A stretch of DNA of 64,000 bases, from positions 186,001-250,000 of the forward strand of contig JAPQWV010000498.1 of the NCBI GenBank assembly GCA_027422505.1. Direction: 5' to 3'. A program made the position numbers and the translations under genes. Below, in pieces: positions 48,264-57,974 of this stretch. The notes below the pieces were generated by a model. The model did not search any database and was not told the DNA's origin. It saw only the letters and a list, made by a program, of their open reading frames with translations. Numbering within the stretch: position 1 is the first letter of the stretch; each line of letters opens with the position of its first letter. This stretch comes from Craterostigma plantagineum (lineage: Eukaryota > Streptophyta > Magnoliopsida > Lamiales > Linderniaceae).

Positions 48264-48844
48264 TCTAAGGTTAGCCTATGTTCGTGTTTTATTGTGGTTT
48301 TCTTGTCTCATTTAGAGATGCTAATTAGTCGGAATTTTGAGGGCTTTGGTTGAGTAGTAAATGTTATTATTATTACATCATCATCATTATCATTCCATGT
48401 GTATTGAAGCTGATGTATGGTGATGGGAATTGTATGAATATCGCACATTGTTGATATTATTGAAGATTGTACTTTTTTTTAGTTTTCCTTCATTTCGTTG
48501 TCATAATTTCTACTAGTATATGAAGCACTCAGTGTTTATGCCCAATTGGTAAGTTAGTTTTATTTATAGTTAAAATATTCATGGTTAAAATAAGCTTAAA
48601 ATAATTTATAAAGATTTACTTAAAATCAATTAAATATTTAAAGGATTAAATTATAAATTATACATCAAAATTGACACACCAAATTGAAAGACTACTTACT
48701 CGTGCTATCCTTGAATTAGATTGATGAATTATTAAAAGAGTAAATCAAAGGCTTCAATTTGTTCGAAGATGCGAATGTATCAATCAATAATCATTTATTG
48801 GTTGGTACCGGTACGTCGTGTTAATGTTATTATAGCTCGGATGA
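48264..48844. other. Intergenic, nothing recognised
   Basis: AT-rich DNA between the CIPK pseudogene and the SINE. Confidence 0.4.
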
Positions 48845-48859
48845 GATCATTTAATTTAT

Positions 48860-49127
48860 AGCCAATGAAGCTTGGCCACGCTTGGCTCTAGTGGCCAAGC
48901 TGAGGCATCCAAAGTTCATGTGGTTAGGAGGTCAGGGGTTCGAACTCCACCTCCCACATGACTTTGGAAAATTCCTATGGGCCTAGCCCATGACTATCGT
49001 CGTGGGTGGGTTTGGGATGCATCCATCTGACCCCAGGGATTAGTCCCACCTCTGGAGTGTGTGGCGATTAGCCCATAGCCGAGCTGTGTGGGGATACCTC
49101 GGGACCGAAAAAAAAAAAGAAAAAAAA
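48860..49127 (+). mobile_element. tRNA-derived SINE with A-rich tail and imperfect 15-bp TSD
   Basis: Plus-strand A box TGGCTCTAGTGGCCAAG and B box GGTTCGAACTCC with tRNA-like spacing, a non-tRNA body, and a 3' tail of A with two G interruptions. GATCATTTAATTTAT (48845-48859) and GATCGTTTATTTTAT (49128-49142) match at 13 of 15 positions, as an aged target duplication would. It belongs to a different subfamily from the SINE at 22.9 kb. Confidence 0.8.
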
Positions 49128-49142
49128 GATCGTTTATTTTAT

Positions 49143-50340
49143 TGACATGTAAATATTAGTATGGATTATTTTATTAAAATGAAAATCCATGTAGGTATTT
49201 CCCATTTTCTACTTACGCAATATCCACCGGTCGAAGAATGCCCATGGATCATCTTAGCAAAGCATAAATAATAGAAAGGTAGTTAAATATAAGCTTAAAA
49301 AGAAACAATGGCAATTCGACAACGCTACCTCCTGTCTGGTTTCGCATATGTTTCTTGGATGGGAAAGTACCCTTCAAATTACATTTAAAATCCAAATTTA
49401 AATACATTTTATTCTCTCAATTTGGGGAAACAAAAAACATAACTTCAAGCAGTCAAGAATCCGTTGGGGTAATAAAACTATTTGTTGGTCCCCATTCTTG
49501 CCTTGGATTTGGAAACAAGGCCTGGGGATCGCTTAGGACCACACTAATTATGTAAAGGAAGAAACATTAAAATAGGAAGTTTCATAATTACAAATCTTTT
49601 TCTTTTGGTTTTGGTCTCGAGAAGCAACGAGTGGACAAGAAGATTAGTTCAGATTGGAATCACAAGAGTTTTATTTAGTTTATTATGGGTTTATTTTAAT
49701 AAGTAGAACGGCTTTTAATGTCACGTCAAGGAAGGACAAAAGCTTAGCCAAGAACTTTATCTAACCAACCTCATTTTAATCAATTAAAACCTCAACAATC
49801 ACATCTCTCTACAGTCTTTCTTAAAGCTCTGTTTAATGTGTTAATCCATGGCATCTCTCATGCTAATCAACGTTGGTGGTAGGTAATCTCCATCTTTCAC
49901 AAACACACACACTGCACGCACACGCTTGAAAGGGAAAAGGGAGATTTATATTTCGTTTGTCCCTGTCATCACTGAAGGACTTGTACCAAAATATGGTACG
50001 TTTTATATTAATTATCGAGACTTCACCTCATAAACCACTGGATAAGAAAGTAACTAAAAACCATATTAGTTCGTAGGTAGCTCAGTGTGTTGTGCGTTTT
50101 GTGTCTGTTTATATCAGCAGGGGATAGAGATTAGAAAACCCTTGAAACCCTAGTTGGAACAAGCGCTTAATCTTGGACCTGAGAATAGCTTCTTTTTCAT
50201 TTGGGATAAGGGTTGGCCTTTGCTTTTAGCCGATCTAAGTGTGATGGGGCTTGATTTTGTGGATATGGCAAGCGGGAAAATGGTATCTTTAGGACAAAAA
50301 AGCAAGGGCTAAGCTCAAAATGTTGATCGAGTGTGCAAAA
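49143..50340. other. Intergenic, probable MIR156 promoter and 5' transcript
   Basis: No coding gene recognised. The last few hundred bases probably contain the promoter and leader of the MIR156 transcript, but I see no decisive TATA box. Confidence 0.4.
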
Positions 50341-50354
50341 GAAGAGGAAAAGAA

Positions 50355-50455
50355 AGAGAAGATTGACAGGAGAGAGTGAGCACACGGTGGCAATTGTATG
50401 AAGATCATACTTTTGTGAATACGTGTGTTCATCTCTCTTCTGTCAACTTTCTCTC
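50355..50455 (+). ncRNA. MIR156: MIR156 precursor hairpin
   Basis: The 5' arm at 50364-50383 reads TGACAGGAGAGAGTGAGCAC, one base from canonical miR156 (A to G at position 7). The 3' arm at 50425-50447 is its near-perfect complement, reading TTCATCTCTCTTCTGTCAA in part. The pair forms a stem of over 20 bp, extended by GAGAA/TTCTC below, with a loop of about 40 nt that has its own small hairpin (GTATGAAGATCATAC). Mature strand on the 5' arm is the miR156 norm. miR156 cleaves SPL mRNAs and holds plants in the juvenile phase. No protein gene overlaps. Confidence 0.88.
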
Positions 50456-50459
50456 TACG

Positions 50460-51500
50460 CTTGATATCTCCTCTTCATTAGGTTCTTGTTTGTGGGAAAG
50501 GGAAGAATTGCAATTTCAGTCATTATGTGTGGTTTCCTTTGTGTTATCTAGACACAAAGGGTTCTTTTTTTTTTTATAAGTTTGAATGATTGATATATTT
50601 TACCATTTGAAATGTGAGCATATTGATTTGATTCATCATATATTCCTGGGGAAACGTTGCTTGCATTTGATGACCTCTCTGCCTACTGTTTTGATTCGCT
50701 CATCAGATATTTTATGTCTATATAGAGACATATAGGAGGACATCTTGATTTAATATTAATGGATTATTTAATCTCTTGTACGAGAATAATAAGGGAGCTC
50801 GGGTAGCTTTCCTATGCACTAATCATCCAATTGAAGACAATAGGGTAAGGGATTATTACTGTATCATTCCTTGTAAATAGATGTTAGAATTGATTTCAGT
50901 TTCAATCCACTTGTGAAGAACTCTAACATTATGTTGCGAAGGCTGTGGTTATCATTTGCTTGAGTGCTACAATATTGTTTTTCCAGACAATCCCATTCGT
51001 GTTGGTGTTTTTCTTCCTCAGAGAGTTAAGACATGGAACCAGTGAGGTGTGTTCAAGTTAGATTATTGTTTGCCTCAATAGTTGAAAGCAATAATAATAT
51101 AGTGTTGAACTTTGAAGGGAAGGGGCACTTTTTGGATGTGTACATATGCACCCCTCTAAAAGCAGAAGAGGAGGGGAAGGATTTTGCATGTCTCAAAATG
51201 TCTGTGCCATTTCTCACTTTTGCTTTGTGGTGTCTTAAACTTTGATGGAATGGAAAGAAGGAAGCCTGTCTCGTTGTATGGTTGTTTACATGGTTAATTG
51301 TTCCGTTGGTTACATTGATTAAAGCAGAGTACATGACCATTTAAATATGTCGTATAAATCATATTACCTCTACCACTTTCGTGAAAATAAAGTCGAGTGG
51401 AAACTATAAATTAAAAGATATACGACAAAGGGAGGGCAAGGATCTCTCCATCGATCAACAAAGGTAATATTAAAAAATGAGGAAAACAACCGAGAGGAAA
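50460..51500. other. MIR156 downstream region
   Basis: Probably the 3' part of the primary microRNA transcript, then AT-rich DNA up to the bHLH 3' end. The short frame at 51033-51245 has no family resemblance. Confidence 0.4.
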
Positions 51501-51511
51501 GAAGGCTCCGA

Positions 51512-51852
51512 TTAAGCCCCGGCGGTGGGAGGTTGTTTGGTCGGAGAAGACGATGACGTGGCGGTGGAGATTGCGGTGGCGAGCGAAATGGGCATTAGGC
51601 ACAGCCCTTTGCTTTGCAGATACTGCATAGCAGATCCCATGTCTTGTTCCATTAAATTCCCAAATTGCTGACTTACAACCCACCCATCGCTGCTGCTGCT
51701 GTTGTTGGCGGCCTTTGACGACGCCGTTTCCTGGGTTGATAATAACCCACCATTCCTTCCCTGCTGCAACTTCTATTACCCAATACAGATAATTAATGCT
51801 ATAAAACTAGACACTAAATGTTATTACTGAGTATGATGTAGTATGAAAAAAA

Positions 51853-51900
<48 letters not shown>

Positions 51901-52220
51901 CCTCAGGCGAGGAAATATCAGCAAGTAGAGGAGCAGCAACAGCTGCAGCACCGCCCAATCGGCTCATGCTCAGAACCTTAAGGTTGGAAAATAAGATCAA
52001 TTGAATTATTTTACATCAAGAAGATGATGATGATGATGACGATAGAATTAGGTTTAACGATCACCCAACAACCCATCTAACCCAACTTAATTAAAAAGAA
52101 ATTGACTTGCCCATAACTTCTTGTCACTTTGTCAACTAGATTAATCATATCATATGCAGCAATTATGTGACGGTAAAAAGGGGGGGGGGGGGGGGAAGAA
52201 GAGAAGAGATAATGGGGCAG

Positions 52221-52253
<33 letters not shown>

Positions 52254-53648
52254 GTCGATGATCTCATCAAGCATTGAGGCCTTATCCGTCTGTGATGATG
52301 TTTCATTGCAATGCAAACAAAATGGTAATATTGATCAAACAATTAACAACCGTAAAACATGAAATCTTAGCCAAATGATTAGTTTAAAAAAACTTGGTAA
52401 TTTTTTAGTAGTAGCTCCATCAATTGTGTAGATTACGTCATCATACGGTGATTATGATTCCTATATCTTATATTATATTCATTCATTCTTGATTAGATAC
52501 ACCCACATGTAATACTGATTATTTTTCCTTTGATTCGATACTAACATTAATAATTACGCTAATAAACTATCCTTTGAGATTGCATTATATTATCCGAAGA
52601 TGATGCATGCCTTGGATCACACAAAGTAACATGAAGATGATATGAAAAAAGATTTAGATAGACACCGTATGTAATAAATGCAGTGTGTACTAACCTTATT
52701 AGCATTAGGTACAAGCTCCTGCAGCGACTTCATTCTCTCGGCAATCCTTTCTCTCCGTAACTGCACATACACAATCGCAATGCAATTTTTACATATCGCA
52801 AACGAAGAAGAAAGGTAACTGATGAATGAAATATTTCACCTCATTATAGTAATGCAAAGAAGCATGATATAATTCTATTGAAATTTAAAATAAAGCAAAG
52901 AAAATGGGGGCATACTCTCTCAGCTATGCTGTGAGGATCAGTAGCCTGCCCTCTCCTCGCCCTAACCCTGCCACGTGGCTGCCCAGCAGCAGCAGTGGCT
53001 CCGCCGGTCGCCGTCGTAGCCTGGCTAGTAGGCGGCGACGTACCACCATCGCCGCCAAAATCCTGATGCATACATAGCTGTCAGAGTCCACTCAGCAGAA
53101 TTGCTGATATAGCAATAATCGACGAACACCTAGCGTTTGGAAAAAAAAAAAGCGCATTATCATTGCCTGAGGAGGAGGATGGGAAGCATGTCGCTGAAGC
53201 TGATTCGAAGCTTCAGCTAGAGATCCAGGGGAGAAAGAGCCGTCGAATAGAGCCTTCAACGAAGCATCAATATCTGCCTGTAACGATTCGTTTTCTTCAG
53301 TAATCGCATAAGATGAATAAACTGCTAACCTACGCATAAAAAATTCCACGGAAAGATAAAAGAGAGAAGGCACAATCGTACCGGACTAGGGTTTGAATCG
53401 AACGGATTAACGACGTCGTTTTGATCAGGAAATAAACCTCCTCCTTCACCAGCATTAGCTAGCAAGTACTGTTGCATAATCTGCTGCAGAAATTCGTCAC
53501 TGCCTTCGCCAACAATGCTGTTGTTCTGCAAATTGCCGTAGGGTTGACTGTTTGAGATTATTCCATCGTTCAGTAGCACGGTGTTTGCGCCGCCGTCGCC
53601 CACCGCCGTGGCATCTAATCCTCCGGTGGTTGCCGGCTGAAAAATCAT
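51512..53648 (-). CDS. bHLH transcription factor, LRL (root-hair) type
   Basis: Relatives (bHLH66/69/82, LRL1-3) promote root-hair growth downstream of auxin. About eight exons. Start [10 protein letters not shown] at 53648; the N-terminal exon has [14 protein letters not shown]. The second exon has [30 protein letters not shown]. The DNA-binding basic region lies in [19 protein letters not shown] followed by the small exon [22 protein letters not shown]; helix 2 is [25 protein letters not shown]. His and Arg residues for E-box contact are present. The C-terminal exon has [29 protein letters not shown], diagnostic of this clade. Introns hold a (GA)n run (about 51857-51896) and a G tract near 52.18 kb. 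A GA tract precedes the gene. Confidence 0.92.
51857..51896. repeat. (GA)n microsatellite in a bHLH intron
   Basis: About 19 GA units. A separate run of about 16 G residues lies in another intron near 52.18 kb. Confidence 0.9.
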
Positions 53649-53810
53649 ATTATATCGTCACAGGAAAAAACAGGTGCTCAACTGTATGTTTGATTTCTTA
53701 AAGAGAGGACGAAAACACGGAAGATCAAATGTTTTATGGAAATTAGTAAATGAGAAGTATTGTTGGTTGTTTTCTTCTCTCGGTGGCTGTGCAGCTGCAA
53801 ATGCTTGCAT

Positions 53811-53820
53811 ATTTATATAG
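53811..53820 (-). promoter_or_regulatory. TATA box of the bHLH gene
   Basis: CTATATAAAT on the minus strand, about 165 bp upstream of the ATG, immediately next to a (GA)n tract at 53821-53850. Confidence 0.5.
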
Positions 53821-53822
53821 TG

Positions 53823-53850
<28 letters not shown>

Positions 53851-53854
<4 letters not shown>

Positions 53855-56070
53855 GATTTAATTAATTTTTTTATTTAGGAAGTTGCTGACTTTGTCATTA
53901 AAGTATTGTCTGTCGCTTATATAATATCGGCTTATCTTAGGTAAGTATGTTATTAACATAAACGTGGGGTGGGGAAGGGTAACGAAAACTGAGGAAAATT
54001 GTTACAACCTTCTTCAACTACACAATGTGATAATCTAATATATTATTAGAGTAAATGCACTTTTAATATTGTAATGATCAAGAGGGTAAAAATAATATAT
54101 GTGAATTATTGAAAATAAGAAGTTAAAACATGTCGACTCTCCTAAAAATTGCGAGCAAGTAGGAAGACTACTATTAATATTGTATATTATTTATTTCGAG
54201 TCAGAAAGGTGTAAGATATCGGTAATAAACCTCTAAAGAGTGGCATTAATAGTTTTCATCGTCAGCACAATGTTTCTACCCTTCAATCATTTATTAAATA
54301 AAAGCAGTAAAATACTCACGCAATATGTATATATTCATACATACTAGTGGTCTTATATATGTTGTACTTTTTATAGATCGTTGAATTCCTTCGCCTGAGT
54401 TGCCACAATTATTAATTGTCATTTTATTACGTAAAGCCGATCCTCACCATAGAAGACAGTTGAAGAATAGCTTATATATATTCAGATTTTTATCTTCAAA
54501 TGATCATCAATAATCACATTTATTGTCTTGGAAAATGCGAAATCGAGCAATTAATATGTCTTTGCCCTTTATGATTCCGATCTTAAAAATTGCTTTCCCA
54601 ATGATATTTGATTTAACTTTGCATCTGGCGAACAAGCCTGTGCTGCTCGACTTTAGTTTTTAGTTACTATCTCTATACATTATGATATCTTGGCTATGAT
54701 ATCTCAATCACTTGTTTTTTTCTTTCCGAATACACACTAAAGTTAAAATTAAAAATAATATTATCGTTTACCAAATCATCAAAAATTCGATTCCTTGGGA
54801 TAAAAATATGTTCACATAAACTCCGACATGAAATTTAGACAGATCTCTATGTTAATAACACTACATTATGAATCTTCATTTCTCTATCATTGTAACGATC
54901 TGGTGAGAGTTCTATTGGCACTATTCACTGTATCATTAAAATTAAAACTATTATTATGTAGAATGCGAATGGAATCATATCTACGAATATTAGGCGATCA
55001 AACATAATTGTTGATAAAAAAAATATAATAGACATGCCAAATGTCTCTCATATGTGTTTATGACTTAACCTGTCTACGTGCACAGATTAGGTTCACATGG
55101 ATTTAATTTGTTTAATTTTCACATTCACGATACTAAAAGAAAAAATAAATAAAAACATCAAGAGTCAAACCTCATTACATCCTAACTCAAATTCCTTTTC
55201 AACTACAAATTATTGCGGTTGTTGAGCTCATCCATCGATCTATATCAATTAGAATTTGTTTAATTGGTTCTATCAATGTCGGCAAATTCTTACATAGATA
55301 AATAATTCGAGTTTTTGGAGGAACACTTTGTAACATAAGACAATATAACAAGTCATGTTAATTGCAATGGTTATCATTTTATTTTTGGAAGACACTATAC
55401 CATGGCATTCCGTCGCCAATATTACACCAAATCATCATTCAATATAAAACTAAGTAAGAAAATCAACGGTATATCTTGTTTAGACTTCGAGTTAAATGCC
55501 ATTTATGGTGGATCACATTTACATAACTCTGGCTATATTATTTAAATGGGATATTCGACGCAATTATTTGCATGTGTGACTGGGACACACCTATTCGACT
55601 TACATAATGTGAAACGTCCCATATGTTATATATATTAGTCGCATAATATGTGAGCAAGCCCACGACTCATCGGATAACTCGTATCTTTACTACCAAGAAT
55701 TATATCGCTGGTTCGCAAACGATTTTAATACTTACGTTGGATTAAAGTATTTTACCATAGCCAAGTCACGGCACGGCGTCACTAGGAATAATAATAATAG
55801 TAATGAGAAAAAAAAAAGAAACTAATGCGTTAACCAATCTTCATTCATCAGCCAATGATTTTGTAAGGCTTCTTACATCGCAAATCCTCATTAAAAATAA
55901 TTGCTGAAGAATCGCCAAATAGGACGAACAATATACTGAAAGGGCACAATATATAGCGAGTGGAACAATTTTCTTGCTTCGAGTGACGCTACGTCAATGC
56001 TGGCAATCAAAGAATGGGTTTTGGGCAATAATCGTACGAAGCCAAAAATAGTCCAAAGAAAAGTTTTGAA
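53851..56070. other. Intergenic, nothing recognised
   Basis: Strongly AT-rich. I found no coding exon, RNA gene or transposon with clear ends in this 2.2 kb. Confidence 0.4.
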
Positions 56071-56074
56071 GTAA

Positions 56075-56158
56075 CGAAAAACTCAGTCCCTTAGATGTTC
56101 TTAATGAGTGCGATCATATCCGCAATCATTACAGGTCTGTAGGGTTCATCATCGTTTC
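56075..56158 (-). ncRNA. Box C/D snoRNA with two 18S rRNA guides
   Basis: On the minus strand: C box ATGATGA (56152-56146), D' ATGA, C' TATGATC, D box CTGA (56086-56083). A short terminal stem pairs AGAAAC with GTTTTT. The guide before D, AGAACATCTAAGGG, is complementary to 14 nt of 18S rRNA CCCUUAGAUGUUCU. The guide before D', ACAGACCTGT, is complementary to ACAGGUCUGU of 18S, about 20 nt away in the same rRNA region. By the D+5 rule the predicted methylation sites are the first U of CCCUUAG and the first G of ACAGGUC. rRNA matches are from memory. Third to be transcribed of the four I can name. Confidence 0.82.
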
Positions 56159-56455
56159 TAAAGCGTTTGTCTTGCTATGCCATTAGCATGTCGCAACGAA
56201 CGTCAAGAAATTGGAAGGGAATATTCTTTATAGCTGCTAGAGTGTGCTCAAACCTCCCCAAAGCAAAAGGAAGTTGATTAGAGAAAACATTAGCAGCACA
56301 CTCACTTTTGCTTCAAGGGAACGAGCAAACAAGAAATAAGGCAAAATCTTGCCGCCAGATAGCGAAGCACATTGCTAGATAAAAATCAAAGCTGAGCAAT
56401 TTGAAATAACTGTGAAAATACTGAATGTACTAAAGGCTTACTAGACCAGCTTCAG

Positions 56456-56467
56456 CGAAAAACTCAG
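56456..56467 (-). ncRNA. Possible further snoRNA 3' end (repeated CTGAGTTTTTCG)
   Basis: The 12 nt ending the snoRNA at 56075-56158, CTGAGTTTTTCG including its D box, recur exactly here. No convincing C box is found 60-100 nt upstream on the minus strand, so this may be a relic or a diverged snoRNA. Confidence 0.3.
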
Positions 56468-56739
56468 CAAGTCTGAAGAGCAGTAGAGTTTACTATATGA
56501 GCAGACAAACACCGCCCTTCCCAAATAATTCGACAAAAGGGGGTTGCCTGAATTTCCACTCAAAATGCAAACGAAAGACAACAAAGGAAGCCAATTTCAG
56601 ACAAAGGGTAATTGGGTCTCAGAGAGTTGCTTCATGTGCTCAAGGAAAAGCCAAACAAGGCTCTTCTCATACAAGAGGTGTCAGAAATAAAAAGCACTGA
56701 TCAACATAGAACCGAAAGACTAGTCAAGTAACGTTAATG

Positions 56740-56827
56740 AAAGGCCTCATTGAGAAGATTAGACTGACTTCATATGATGATTCAGACATATGCTTGTCAT
56801 TAAATGAATATGTAATCATTGGCCTTT
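56740..56827 (-). ncRNA. U27: Box C/D snoRNA U27 (18S Am28 guide)
   Basis: Terminal stem AAAGGCC/GGCCTTT (56827-56821 with 56746-56740) encloses a C box ATGATTA and a D box ATGA, both one base off consensus. An internal CTGA (D') follows the guide AATGACAAGCATATGT, of which GACAAGCATATG is complementary to CAUAUGCUUGUC near the 5' end of 18S rRNA. The D+5 rule picks the second A of CAUAUGC, which is A28 when I count from the remembered yeast 18S sequence, the site set by snR74 in yeast and U27 in animals. The surrounding AATGACAAGCATATG-CTGAA also matches human U27 as I remember it. Confidence 0.82.
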
Positions 56828-56883
56828 AAAAGAGCAAATTTTTGTTGGAATCAAACCTAACAAGGACATATAAAATTGAACAA

Positions 56884-56972
56884 GGAGCCATCAGATAGGA
56901 GCGAAAGACTATGTAGATTTTATAATCATAAACGATTCAGCTGAACTATGCTAAAAATCATCATATGACTCC
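56884..56972 (-). ncRNA. Box C/D snoRNA with two 25S rRNA guides
   Basis: Minus strand: 7-bp terminal stem GGAGTCA/TGGCTCC, C box ATGATGA (56964-56958), D' CTGA (56940-56937), C' TATGATT, D box CTGA (56894-56891). The guide before D (ATAGTCTTTCGCTCCTAT) pairs with 17 nt of 25S rRNA AUAGGGGCGAAAGACUA with one G-U. The guide before D' (GCATAGTTCA) pairs with UGAACUAUGC of 25S. By the D+5 rule the targets are the second G of AUAGG and the second A of UGAAC. All box motifs and the closing stem are canonical. rRNA sequences are recalled, not searched. Confidence 0.87.
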
Positions 56973-57129
56973 ACATTCAGTTCCTGCAGTTGAGACGATT
57001 TAAAAGGCTGGTACTTGTTCTGAATAAATTACTAACAAATTAAAGCTTCGTTGAGGAAAAAAATCGGATCTTTAGCGAATTGAGGAGCAGAAATAATGCG
57101 AATTCTTCAAATTTAAGAGCTGATGTAAG

Positions 57130-57208
57130 AAAACCTCAGAAGGAAGGCAGTAGTGTGGTCGTAATCATCGAAAAATCTCATAAATACCCACTTTCATCAT
57201 CATCGGAA
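57130..57208 (-). ncRNA. Box C/D snoRNA with an 18S rRNA guide
   Basis: Minus strand: C box ATGATGA within a GATGATGATGA run (about 57203-57194), a C'-like CGATGATTA, and D box CTGA (57139-57136). The guide before D, CTGCCTTCCTT, is complementary to 11 nt of 18S rRNA AAGGAAGGCAG; D+5 predicts the third A of AAGGA. The terminal stem is weak. It is the first snoRNA after the promoter at 57.5 kb. Confidence 0.7.
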
Positions 57209-57510
57209 ATTCTCAAGAAAAATCGCATCTTCACAGAACGAAGCTAACAGAATTCATAGATCTAAAGTAGACCGCGGCTGAGTAATCAATTCAGCTTGAA
57301 TAATAACTGCATCAGCAAACACGAAGGGGAAATCAAAGAAGACAAGGCTCAGTTTATGGGTGGTGATATAGCAGGATGGTCGTCAAGGCATCGACGAAAC
57401 AACGCCGTTACGACGAACGAGACCAATCAAGCAATCGTCATCGCCTACAACACAGATTCATTACAGAAGACGTCAATCAGAATTGCTGAAACTGAAAAAT
57501 CGACTGCTGC

Positions 57511-57561
57511 TATTTATAGACAGGCGTAGACCAAACAAGCTAGGGTTTCAGAGAATGGGCC
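57511..57561 (-). promoter_or_regulatory. snoRNA-cluster promoter: site II, telo box, TATA
   Basis: Reading on the minus strand from upstream: GGCCCA (site II, 57561-57556), AAACCCTA (telo box, 57548-57541) and TCTATAAATA (TATA box, 57520-57511), all within 51 bp. The telo box plus site II pair is known from promoters of plant snoRNA clusters and ribosomal-protein genes, which are co-regulated with ribosome biogenesis. It lies about 300 bp upstream of the first recognised snoRNA. Confidence 0.7.
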
Positions 57562-57974
57562 GCGGCACACGTTAATAGAGCCCTAAATCTAAATGGTTCA
57601 ATTCACATATCGGTAAATTACATTTTGCACCCCATTAAAAAAAGGTATCGTACTAAGTCCCGCCACTACAGATTTAAGATGTATTATAGGGTAATGCTTA
57701 TTCTAATTAAGTCTTCAATATGAAGCAACTTTGGCTATCCATTAACCTAAGTTTACCGCCTTAAATCCACACAGAGTTCGAGACTATACTGCGAAAGTCG
57801 TACATTAAAACGATGGATAATACAAGTGAAACCGCATTCATTTGAAATAATTCACCTTCAAAAGCAAAGTATAAATAGCGAGATCATGGACCAGAAAAGC
57901 AAGCACACACCACATATTTTCACTGATTGGTCTTAGGGAAAAGGTAAAGAAGACAAAGAGCAGTAGAGAAAGTT

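Noticed and set aside
57296..57529. 77-codon plus-strand frame
   Set aside because: Lies opposite the snoRNA-cluster promoter and leader; no domain seen.
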